Positions 24,581 through 36,237 of a stretch of 64,000 bases of DNA are shown piece by piece (the stretch's first letter is position 1; each line of letters begins with the position of its first letter). Made by a program: the position numbers and the translations under genes. Where the stretch lies: assembly GCF_030704535.1 (NCBI RefSeq), contig NC_081812.1, positions 17,803,501 to 17,867,500 of the forward strand, read 5' to 3'. Below the pieces are notes generated by a model. It worked only from the letters and a program-made list of their open reading frames with translations. It was not told the DNA's origin and did not search any database. Source of the DNA: Vitis vinifera. Its lineage: Eukaryota > Streptophyta > Magnoliopsida > Vitales > Vitaceae.

Positions 24581-25060
24581 TAGTCCGACCCATCTGCTTC
24601 TCACTCTCATTCCCTTGCAGGTAAACTATGAATCCCCAACATCCGCATTAATCCAACCTATTTGCCCTAACTATCTGTTCAATTTGTTGATTTTTCCATC
24701 AATTTTTGCTTTTATTTTTTATTATTTGTTTCTTCAATTTTGTGCGTTGACTCAATAGAACAGACGTTTTTGAATTTGTTCCGCTCATTGTCTCTCAACA
24801 CTTTGATTCTTGGAACGGGTGAGAGAACTGATTGAAAAATTGCTAGAACGGATTATTTTTCTTAGCATTTTCTTTATTCTTTCATAAGAATCAAACGGAA
24901 GTATACCTCAATTTCTTTGTTGTCTGACAACAGGCGATACCCAGTCCTTGAATCTTTCTTTGGATTATTCTGATGACTTCATCTGACCCCTTATATCGCC
25001 TGTGAACTTGATTTTTGTAATGCTAGGATCAGGTATATATCAAAGTGTGCAAGTTGTTTG

Positions 25061-28000
25061 ATGGATCATGAAAATTTACTTCCAAGTGGCAGGAGCCTTG
25101 CCAATTTTCGACTCTGCAGTGTGTCTGGGTATACTCCAGTTTGCTATCTTTTTTCAGTTTTTGGTTAAGGATTTGTTGATGATGAGTACATGACTGATCT
25201 GATCTCTTAACCTATTCTGGTCAGTTATACAACCGAGTTACTTGATCTTCATGCTGAAGAACCTAAATTGCATGTTCTATTCATCCCTGGAAATCCTGGT
25301 ATGTGTTATGTGAACCCACATGTTCTATTTTGAGCAATACCGTACAAATTAGAATCCTGTACTAAAAAAATCCACACAAGATTATGTGCTCCACATTTCT
25401 CCCTTCGCTATGAAAGGCAGAGACAACCAAAATTCCATTAATTTCAAAAGTGTTCTTGTTACATCAGTTATATGGGTTTCAGTATAAATCATTAGAGATT
25501 TCCTTTGTATTTCATGATTAGAATTAGGAATTGGGGTGGTCATCACAGGTATTGTTTCATTTTACAAGGACTTTGTGGAGTCACTCTATGAGCTACTTGG
25601 AGGAAGTGTATCTGTGACAGGCAAGGAACTGGTTGCTGCTTATACATGTTCTTTGCATGTGCATACCCAAATTTGGACCTTTAATTTTAGTGCTAATGGC
25701 TGTGTCTTTGTGTTCATCATCAGCTATTGGGCATGTATCACATACAAAAAAGGTACTTCTCATTTTGCCAACATAAGTTTAAACAGTGTCAATATCGCTG
25801 TGTACCCTGTTATTGACATTGCCTCTGGTGTTTCGAGCGTTTATGATTCTACATAGCTGGTTCCCTTTACCTTCTAAGAAAGCAGCATTGACCTGGTAGA
25901 TAGCCAGAACAAACTTTTAGCTAAACTTTTATAAACATTAATCTTAAAAAGCTTAACATTTTGTGTGTAGCTAGTAAAAATAATTTGGAATTAAGCTTTT
26001 TCAAGCTGATTTGAGTTGAGGAGTTCTGTGACTCAATCAGTAATGGATAGATGTAAAATTTATGTAGCTGATATAATTTTTAAGTATATACATAGCATTT
26101 GTATATACCAAAAATACTGGGGTACTTAGCCTTTAATGAATGCTATAACTTTGTAAATCTTGTTAGCTAAAGATGTTCTGCCATTGCTGGTGCCTTCTTG
26201 ATGCATTTAGAAGTGTTAAGAGTCAGTCTGATGACATTTTGTTATATATTCTATTGGTGTCAAAATTTTCAAATAATATGGTCATTTGCTCATTCCTTGT
26301 CTATTTTTCCTTTGCTTTATTTTGCTTCTGCAATGTGACTCATATCATTGCTTCCACTTTTCATGGAAAATAACATGTACTATAAATTTGTGAAAATTTT
26401 AAGTTTGACTAAATAGAAAAATGCAACAAATTGATTTTGACAAGTCTTAGGTGCAAAATTGTAGATACTTGGAAGTATATGTCTTCGAACATCCCTACAT
26501 CTATGTTAGATTTGTTTGATTGGCTGGTTGATTGGAAGTATATGTCTTTTGCCTTTTGGTGCCCTTTGTGGGCTATTTGTGTACTTTGGTGCACCCTTTT
26601 TTTAGGCATTACTTATAAATTTTTTTCTAAATATTTTTTTTTCCTTGTGCTTTTTCTTTGTGCAATTGTGAAATAAAATCTGTAGTTTTCAATGTAGTTT
26701 GGGTTTGAGACCATGAAGTGGTTTGCTATGTTTGCTTATAGTGCTTTTTCTTTGTGCAGTTGTGAAATAAAATCTGTAGTTTTCAATGTAGTTTGGGTTT
26801 GAGACCATGAAGTGGTTTGCTATGTTTGCTTAATGAAACTAATTTATTCCTATCTTCCTGAGATCCATCCTATGCAATACAACTTGATTTGATGTTTTAT
26901 TTTTAGTTGTTTACTAGCATGGCTCTTGTTCTTATATGAAGTTTAATCTTCTTTGTAGAACTGGGAACATGGAAGGTTGTTCACATTACAGGACCAAATT
27001 GATCATAAGGTAATCCTGCTTGCCTTTTTGCCCTTTCTTCTTTTTTCTTTTTTTCCCTTATTCTTATTATTAGTTGTGGTGTTAAGAAAATGTTTTGCCT
27101 GGTAAAAGTGATCATTATCTTTTTATCTTCAATAACATGCTGTTGGGAACCTTAATGCCTAGGAAGCAAGGAAATGTGGATAAGTTCATGTCATCTATAT
27201 TTATGGAGAACTGATATTGGCACCTGCTAAATACATTGAGCTGCATGATTTAGCAATCCACTAAAGCAAAGTTGTAAACTGCACTAAGGCCACAATTTCC
27301 AAATCGATTAACTCTTCCCCAAATAAAACCTATAAACTGTTGAGCTCAGTTTCCTTTAAGAAAGCCAATTCTAATATCTGTATCTTTATTGACTCTATTT
27401 ATTAAGAATTTGATTCCTTCTTTCCAAATCTGTGTCCTTTTTTTCAGATTTGGTTAATCAAAGTGCTATGCTTTACCTCTATGTTGGTAAAAATTATAAT
27501 TCCCATTTGATCTCCTTTTTGCAGATGGACTTCATCCAACATGAGCTAAAAAATATTGATGCTCCTATTTTACTGGTAGGATCATATTCTTTTTGTTATT
27601 AGCTTTAAAATGTTAATTATGGCTTATATTTTACTGAGGGGTGTTTGGGGCTGGGTTTGTTTATGTTTGTGTTGGTTGCAAAACTGCAAACTCTGTCCAA
27701 AATCACGTTAGGAACCTTGGATAATGATTACTAGTTTGAGGGCACTTGTTAGTTTAATGGCATGGGTTGGCTTTGCTTTGAGATTCCATTTTGGGGAGAT
27801 CAGGACTCAGGAGTACAAACTCCTTAATATTTGTGCTATCTCCATATGCAGTGATTTTTGTACTGTGATTCTCCTGTGCATGAGACGTGCATACCATTGC
27901 TGCTTCTTTCCTTCTAAGTTGCTTTCCACAAGACACTTATCTTTGTTCTGCTTATGTCAGTGATTGGCCTTTAGCTGATTAAGCTTATAAGACAACATAA

Positions 28001-31000
28001 TTAAATCTTTTCTGTGTGATTCATCTATCTCATCAATGTTTTCTGAAAATTGTGCAACTTGACCTATACTTTCTTGCTTGAAATTCTTGGTATCTGACTA
28101 GTAATCCCTTTCTGAAGGTTGGGCACTCTATTGGTGCATATATATCTATGGAAATGTTCAGGAGATCCCCAGACAAGGTGATAACAAATAATTTAGTTTC
28201 AGAGTATATCATGCTACTTGTCATGTGCTTCTGATGCAGAAAAATCCAGCTCCTAACCCCTTTCCCGCCCTTTTCAATCGGTGGATAGGTTATCTATTAT
28301 GTTGGACTATATCCATTTTTGGCATTAAACTCAGAATCCAGGAAGCAGACTACCATTGGGAGGATTTCAGCGTAAATCTCTTTCCTTTTTATAAGCAATA
28401 TCACTTCCCTCTCTTTCTATTTTATCCCATATGTATATAAATGAATCAATTTGATCTTCAATTGCAGTAATTTTCTCTTGATTATTAGCTTTCTTCTTAC
28501 TTATTTTTTTTTTAATTGCAAAATCTATGGTTCATTTATCAGTCATTTTAGATCTAGTGCAGTGAAAAGGTTCAAATCATTTCATTTTGTTACTGCAGTA
28601 AATTAATATCTTATATCAAATAAACATGAAACTAATATATTCTGAACTAGCGGCTTGTTAAAAAGCTCCACAAACATGTATTCAATGTTGGATGAGGCTG
28701 AGAGATTTCCAACCAGAACATTATTTTGTTTGTATTGAAAGATTATTAAATTTAAAATGCTGTTAGTCATATTTCTATTATCGAAAATATTAAAATTTCC
28801 CTTGGGTTCACAGGTTCCAATCAAAATTTTGCAGCCCTAGTTAATATTTATTGTTAATCATTATTAATTTTCGCTAAACAAGAATTTGAAAATGAAAATA
28901 GGAAAAATTTCCCCAATTTTAGCTTGCAGTTCATTTTTTGGAGCTAGGTTACCCTGAAAGATTGCTATGTCTGGAGATCTAAAATGTTTCCATTTCAGTC
29001 TTTCAGAATGTAAATTCATTTACATAGAGAAATTTCTCATTTGTGTGGTTTGAGACATTAGAGAAGAAAGGAAAAAAGAAAAAGAAAAAGTGGAAGCAAG
29101 AAATGAATAGTTGTAATGGAAAGTATAGAAGGAAAGGAATATGACAATGTTATACATTATATAAGGCGGGTTTGAAAAAAAGGAGTCCGCAATATTGGGT
29201 GAAAATTTTATTTTATTATGAAACATGCTATTTTCTTTTTAATAGCTTCTCAAAATTACCTTGGCAACATACTCTCAATGGAACTAAGTGTAATTTTTAT
29301 ACAAAGTGAAGGACATTTTGCCTATGCCTTTATTTGGTAATGCTATTCAACAATGCGGTTCAGCTTAAATAGCTGTGCTATTTTATTACTGTTATTATTT
29401 CTCACACTTGCTGTGAATGAATGGAGGTATTTATTTTTGTTTTTTGGGAGACAAGCCATAAAATGTAAGAAGGAACTTTGGAGAGCAGCCTCATAAAAAT
29501 GAGTATCTTGGCATAAAGCAATGGCCACAACAGATTAAAATGGTTAAAATGTCCTTGGGAAACACTGGATGGGAAAGGGGTAGTTTAAAGGTAATCTCTT
29601 TTAGTTTGCTTGTAGAAGTGAAAGAACTCTTTTGTATTCAGAACTGGGTTACTAGGTTCTAACTGAGTAATCTAAATGAGCTTGTCTGTATCATATCAAA
29701 TGCAGTTGGAAGTGATGCTCCCCATTCCTGCTCTTGTTCCATGTACCATATGTAACATCTTTCAAGTAACACTTTTTTGATGTCTCAACCTCTTTGGACC
29801 TTTGAGCCTCTGCTTCAGGAGAGAGGATCCTTGGCTTTGGCTCTACAGTTTAGTTTAAGTGACAAGAATGGACTGTAACCTTATCTATTTCAGTTGGTTC
29901 TATTATAAACTTTGTACTCCTGCCTATTATTGTCAGTATTATAATTTTACACTTTTTTTTTTTATGGACTATATAACACTATTATCTTATTGCTGTGGAT
30001 GCTTCTGTTAAGGTATTTAGTGGGATTAATTTTGCAAGTCTATGATATTCAGGTCCCCAATTCTATGTGCTGCTCTAAGTTCCATTGTGGCATTTTTGGG
30101 ATTATTACCAAGATGGGCTTCTGGGTTTATTGTATCAAATTCTCTTGGGAAGTCATGGTCTTCTACTGCAGTTGAAGCTCTTTGCTCCCACCTACTGAAG
30201 GTTAACCCTTGTTCTTGATTGTTGGAGTGTGGATATGCTTCCCATCTGTAATGCTTAATGATGAAATTTTTTTTGAAACTACTTTTCACATTAGTTGATA
30301 TTCAAATTGTCGGTTTTGAAGATCTGTCATCTTTCTTGCAAACATGATGGTCCATCATCATTTTTGCAATGAATGACAATACAGAGCTGTTGAACCAATT
30401 GGGGATGTGACATCCAACTCAGCATATTGAGTTTCTTTCTTGGTTTTCACAACCATGTTTTGATTATCACTGTGGGAAATCAACAATGGACCATTGTGCT
30501 AGATGGATTCATCATCAGCACTTAGGTTCAGTTGTCTTCTTGAGGCTTCTGTGCATTATTTCCTTTCCTTTATTAAAAACCTTAGTCATGGCATTGTATT
30601 CATGTGATTTTTGGATGCTCACTGATAGTTTTAGTAAGCTGGTTTTATCTTCTTTATGTTGTTTATAGAACAATAAATTCAAACTTTCAGTAAGGGATAT
30701 GTGACTTTCATTTGGTAGATGACTCAACTGTTCTCAGAAGTGTACATATTGAAACCATGTGTCATCACTCTTTCATGATCACAGAAATCTTCTCCAGGAT
30801 TATTTTAAGTGAATTAAAATTTCTCATGTTCATTGAGACAGAAACAAGGCAGCTGGCTTAGCCAGTTTGGTGTATACTCGTAGAGATTCATTGATGGGAT
30901 AGGTTGTTCTCTAAGGACCTGTCCATGGGAAGGTCTTCTCTAAGGTCATTGTTTTCAAGTTCTCTTCCAATTCAACCTGGTTTTGGTCAAAATAGAATCC

Positions 31001-34000
31001 ATTTGTCTCTTTTTTAAAACTACAACCCAATATGAACTCTTTGTTCCATGTCAGCGGCCATCCCATGTTACCACCTCTAAATGTTATGAGTGACCATCTT
31101 GACAAGTTATCAGTCAACACCCTGGAAAGTTACTAGTTACCACTTTAAGGAGTTATAAGAAAACCTTATAAGTTGTCAGTTTGAAGGTCGTAGTCCCACC
31201 TTGTAAGTAATTGGTAGTTACCTTAAAAAATATTAATAATCATCTTGAATGTTATCGAATCCTCTCCTTGAAACCTGGAAAATTACTAGTCCCTGCCTTG
31301 AAAATTATTAGTTGCCACTTCGAAGCAATCAATTCCAACCTTGTTGTTTGTGTTCACCATGACAAATTATTAGTCATCATCTTGAATAATTATCAGTCAC
31401 CACGTTGAAAGTTATTTTTAACATTTTATCCCCACTTTGAAAATTTTTTATGGAAGATGGTAAAAGTCATCTGAATAGAATTTTTTCTTTTTAGCAGTTG
31501 AGGCAAATGGGTGAGGGAAAGAAGTACAGAAATTTAGACATGTTTACCGCCTGGTGATGATGGTGAAAATTCACAATATTTGTGTAACCAATATTATTGA
31601 TATCTTTATCCTTGCATAAGTTGCAGTTTGGCCTAAGCCCTTGAGGACAAATGTGATTTATAAGATAGTGCCAGCTATTATGGTACTAGCACAGGCATCA
31701 AATTTGATTCTTCAATTGTCAATACAAGGATGGGCATATTGAATGTTGAATTTTTTGTATTAATTTCCATTGCATATTTCATTTGTTTGCAGTACCACAC
31801 AATTCGGAATGTGCTCTATATGGCAATGACAGAGTTCACAAGGGTAAGACTTCTTTACCCACAATATATATGTGGTGGAGAGTTAAAATAGCTTAATCAT
31901 GGTGATGTTTTGGACTACATCTTGAAACATCACATCAGGTCATCATCATTGCCAACCCAGCTTGCACCCTCAACTATTTTTTTTCTTTATCTATGTTTTT
32001 CACCCAGTTTCAGTATTTCATATTTATTTATTTTTATTTTATTTTATTTTTTACTTTTGAGTCTATATCTATGTTTTTCTCCATTATCTTATGATTAAGA
32101 TTTGATCCTATGATTCATTTATTAACAACCATTGCCTATGCATTCGCAGTCTAGCTTCTAAGAAGTTGAAGGCAATTTTCGACTACCATATTCTCTTAAT
32201 CATCATTGGCTTTACATGATTTTTATTTTCTTTTCTCCTTGTTGATTCTTGAAAATTTTATGTGGTATTATCTCTATGGGTGTTGGTCTTTGTTTGCATT
32301 ATAGCTATAATATTAATGTCTTCCTGTTCAGCATTGTCTGTATGCGATTACAACATTCAATCTTGTATTGACCATGGTCCATGAGTATTAGCTTTCAGAA
32401 CCTCTGGATTGGGTATTTATGAGAGAAAAGCGAAGCCAGATAGCTTTTTTATTTGGTGTTGATGATCACTGGGGACCGTTGCAAATGCTTGAGGAGGTAA
32501 GTGATTGATTCAGTATTTTTAGTTGAGCATGTGTTCTAGTTTGGCCCTCCAAATTTGACTCTGACATCCTTTTCCTTTTGCTCCTTGACATCTATTTTGC
32601 TTTTGAGGTTAGATTTCTTGTTATGACTTGTTTGGCTGATATTTTCAAGCAGTATTTTCTATAACATTTCCATCTAGACCAATATTCTTCAAGGACTTGT
32701 TTGATCTTTTTTGGGATTTAAAACCTAGGTGGATACGCTACTAGTGCCATTTACTCTAATGTTCCCAACTAGGAATATCCTGATTTTGTATTGATTGATG
32801 GACTCTGATCACCAAGTTTGCTTCTAGACTTTTTTTTTTTTTTTTTTTTGAATGAGTAAAGAGAGGTAATAATATATTATAAAGAGACACCAAAACAGTG
32901 ACTCATAGAAAACAAAAAAGATACACTAATCCCCACCCAGCTGAAACAAAAACAGCTGTGAGCAAGGAGGTACACAAAAGACCTCACCTTCAATAAGAGC
33001 TTAACCAATCAATGAAACCAACTAACGTCGAAGGACCATCTTTAATGAACAATTTCGTCTCCGACCAAAGAAAACAAACAAAAGAACTTTTGAGTTTTTG
33101 GATGGATAACACATCATCTTCAAACACAATTCTATTCCTTGCCTTCCAAACTGTCTAAAAAATGCATAAGGGACCTACTCTCCAAACTTCCCTCCTCTTC
33201 TTACCCACAAAGGACCCATCCCATCCCAAAAGAGTCACCCTAACTGACGCAGGCAGCACCCATTGCACCCCAAAGAGAGTGAAAAACAGCTCTCATAAGG
33301 TCCTTGTCTTGGCACAATGGAAAAGAATGTGATCTATTGATTCTTCATGCATTTGACAAAGGTAACATCTATTTGCTCACAACCATCCTCTCTTCTGAAT
33401 TTGATCCAAAGTGAGAGCTCTACCCCATGTTGCTTTCCACCCCAAAAAACTCACTTTGGGCTACACACAAGATTTCCAAATGATATTCGATGGGAAGGAA
33501 ATTGTAGAGCTTGGTTCTAAGGCTTTGTATAGGGATTTAACAGAAAACTTCCCGCACTTAGTCTCCTTCCAAAGCACCCTATCCTCATCCCGCTGAACAC
33601 TCTTCCTATTGAGACTCAATAAGAATCTGTCCACCTCATCCACCTCCCAATCATTAAAGGGTCTAGAGAAATGCGGGCTCCAACTCCCCCCTCCGTTAGT
33701 GGAACTCCACACATCATTCACCCAAGCGTCCTTAGAGACGGCTAGAGCAAATAATGAAGGAAAATAGACGCAAAAAGGTAAAGCCCCACACCAATTATCC
33801 TTCCAAAATCTCATCCTCCGTCCATTACCCACCATAAAGGAAAGTCTACTACTTACTAAGTACCATTCCTTCCTAATTGCTTTCCACCACCCCACACCAT
33901 GGCCATCCCTCACTTCCTTGGTACATCATCCCCCTTGCTCCTCCCATACTTTTCCTTTATCACTTGATTCCAAAAGACCCATCTCTCAATTGCAAACCAC

Positions 34001-36237
34001 CAACTCCATTTGTATAGAAGAGCCTTATTGAGGATAAATAGGCACTTCACCCCCAACCCTCCTTTTCTTTTGTCTAAGAAAACAGTCGTCCACTTTACAA
34101 GATGAGTTTTCCTCTCAAGAGCCCCACCTCCCCACAAGAAATCCCTTTGAATCTGATCTAACCTCAATCTGATTATCCTGGGTAAATAAAGTACAGACAT
34201 GTAATAAATGGGCAAATTAGGCAAAGTGCTTTGTATCAAGGTGATTGTCCCTCCTTTGGAAATGTATTGTCTCCTCCACACCATCCCAAGCAACCACAGA
34301 CTTAAAAGCCGCACCCAATGACAATCCTAAGTAAAAGAAAGGAAGACTCCCTACTTTACAACCAAGTTTTGTAGCAAAATCCTCCACATTTTCCACACAT
34401 CTCATTGGAATTAACTCACTTTTCTCCAAATTAATTCTCAACCCCAAAATGGCCTCAAACCACATAAGTGTTCAACATAAATACGTCATTTGATCCTGAG
34501 AAGCCTCATAGAATACAAGTGTATCATTTGTGAACAATAAGTGGGACACTTGAGCCCCTTCACCACCTCTACCCCTCACCTTACAAGCTGTCAAAAAGCT
34601 CCCATCCACAACTCTCTTTAGAAGACAACTAAGTGCCTTCATTGCAATCACAAACAAATACGGAGAGAGAGGATTCCTTTGCCTTAAACCCCTAGAGCTT
34701 TGGAAAAAGCTTGAGGAAGTCCCATTAATCAAAACGGATAACCTAGCTGTGGAAATACACCACTGCATCCACCCTAGCCATTTCTCCCCAAAACCCATCA
34801 TACACAAAACTGAAAGCAAGAATGATCAGTCCACATGATCATACACCTTTTCAATATCAAGTTTGCACATCACCGCACATTCATTGCTCTTCAAAATCAA
34901 GTCTATGGTTTCATTTGCAACAAGGGCAACATCCGGAATTTGTCTACCCTCCACAAAGGCATTTTAGGCCTTGGAGACCACCTTTCCCACCACTAGCTTT
35001 AACCTATTTGCTAGCACTTTAGCCAACCACTTATACAACCCTCCCACCAAACTGATTGACCTAAAATCCCTTAAGTCTTTTTTTTTTTTTTTTGATAATT
35101 AAAATCCCTTAAGTCTTCTGCTCTCCCTTTCTTTGGGATCAAAACTAAGAAAGTTGCATTTAAACTTCTGACAAAAGAGTTGTGGTCATAAAACTCCCTA
35201 AAAAAATCCATGACCTCCTTCTTCACAAACCCCCAAGAAAATTGCCAGAAAGCTATAGAAAAACCATCAGGCCCTGGTGCTTTGTCCCCACTAAAACTCT
35301 TAAGAGCCTCAAAAACCTCCTCCTCAAAAAAAGGCTCTTCCAGCCTGGCCGCTTCAAGAGCCTCCAGCCTTGCAAAAGGAAAGGCCACTAATGTCGGGCT
35401 CCAATTTCCTGCAGTAGACAACTGAACCTTAAACACGTTGACCACTTCATCTCTGATCTCATTCCCTTCTGTTAACCAAGTACCATTGATTTTAACTCGA
35501 GCCATTGAGTTCCTCCTTCTATGAGCATTAGCCATCTTGTGGAAAAAACTAGTATTTCTATCCCCTTCTTTCAGCCACACTTCCATTGATTTCCGTCTCC
35601 AAGAAATTTCTTTTAGGAGGACCCATTTTTTAAAATCCTCCTTTGCTTCTCTCCTAGCTTCCATCTCATGAACAGCTAGTAGTCGGACTATCTCTTCTTC
35701 GTCCCAAAATTCCACCTGCTTCAAAGCCACAACCTTATTGACTTCGACTTATTGTTTGCTTCTAGACTTATGGTTACTTAATTTAGGGGTTTTGGCCATA
35801 GTAGATATATGTTCCTATGGGAGCCCTTGCAAGAATGGGATAATGGGAAATGAACTTTGGGGCTGGTTCCAAACATCTTGGAAAAACAGATAACTGTGGT
35901 GTCTATGGATATTTTACAACAATATTTTTATGGCAATATAGAGCGTTACGATGACAATTATACTGTTGTTTTCTCTTCATGTTCATTTTATCTAGTGATT
36001 CATAACTTTGCACTGCCTTCTTTTTCCCATTTGCTTTGCTATTTCTTCAGTTTGACATTAAGCTGATCTTTCACTTGTATTTTCTGCATACAGATTTCCA
36101 AGCAGGCCCCAGATGTTGCTCTATCAATAGAAAGAGAGGGCCATTCTCATGCTTTCTGTTGCACTGAAGCTGGCTCATTATGGGTAGCTCAGCATGTTGC
36201 AAACCTGATCAAGAATCAAATATCAAGTGCAGACTAG
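25061..36237 (+). CDS. LDAH: Lipid-droplet-associated hydrolase (LDAH), alpha/beta-hydrolase
   Basis: Alpha/beta-hydrolase of the LDAH (C2orf43) family, which associates with lipid droplets; its substrate is debated. Twelve exons: 25061-25128, 25225-25298, 25549-25620, 25724-25752, 26959-27009, 27525-27575, 28118-28177, 28289-28371, 30053-30200, 31793-31843, 32392-32496, 36094-36237. Phases join to 311 residues. The chain shows the oxyanion-region FIPGNPG (about 43-49), the nucleophile elbow GHSIG with Ser119, a probable acid Asp in GVDDHW (253/254) and a catalytic His in EGHSHAF (281/283). All triad parts are present. Intron 3 uses a GC donor. Intron 4 holds a 94-bp tandem duplication and intron 11 an antisense LINE that enlarges it to 3.6 kb. 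An untranslated first exon ending CTTGCAG near 24619 is possible. Confidence 0.93.
26647..26832. repeat. 94-bp tandem duplication in LDAH intron 4
   Basis: Two adjacent copies (26647-26740 and 26741-26832) both start GTGCTTTTTCTTTGTGCA and end TTTGCTATGTTTGCTTA. I see one substitution near the start (GCAATTG against GCAGTTG) and small differences at the junction. Such identity in an intron means a recent duplication, so it is likely to vary between individuals. Confidence 0.9.
32832..35753 (-). mobile_element. 5'-truncated L1-type LINE, antisense in LDAH intron 11
   Basis: The minus strand encodes LINE ORF2 fragments: a pre-RT region ([20 protein letters not shown]), reverse transcriptase ([38 protein letters not shown], where the usual FADD reads FTND) and a zinc-knuckle zf-RVT end ([18 protein letters not shown]). 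The endonuclease domain and ORF1 are missing. The frame changes several times and stops occur between about 34820 and 35070, so it is dead. The 3' end is an 18-base T-run (A on the element strand) at 32832-32849. GTTTGCTTCTAGACTT flanks both ends (32816-32831, 35754-35769), a 16-bp target duplication. Without it the intron would be about 660 bp. The exact duplication suggests moderate age despite the coding decay. Confidence 0.93.
35080..35099 (-). mobile_element. 20-bp micro-retroposon nested in the LINE
   Basis: Fourteen T followed by GATAAT, flanked by exact copies of an 18-bp sequence (TAAAATCCCTTAAGTCTT) at 35062-35079 and 35100-35117. On the minus strand it reads ATTATC plus A14: a poly-A tail with six bases of element, bounded by a target duplication. 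It is best explained as an extremely 5'-truncated LINE or SINE insertion that landed in the older LINE. Confidence 0.75.
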
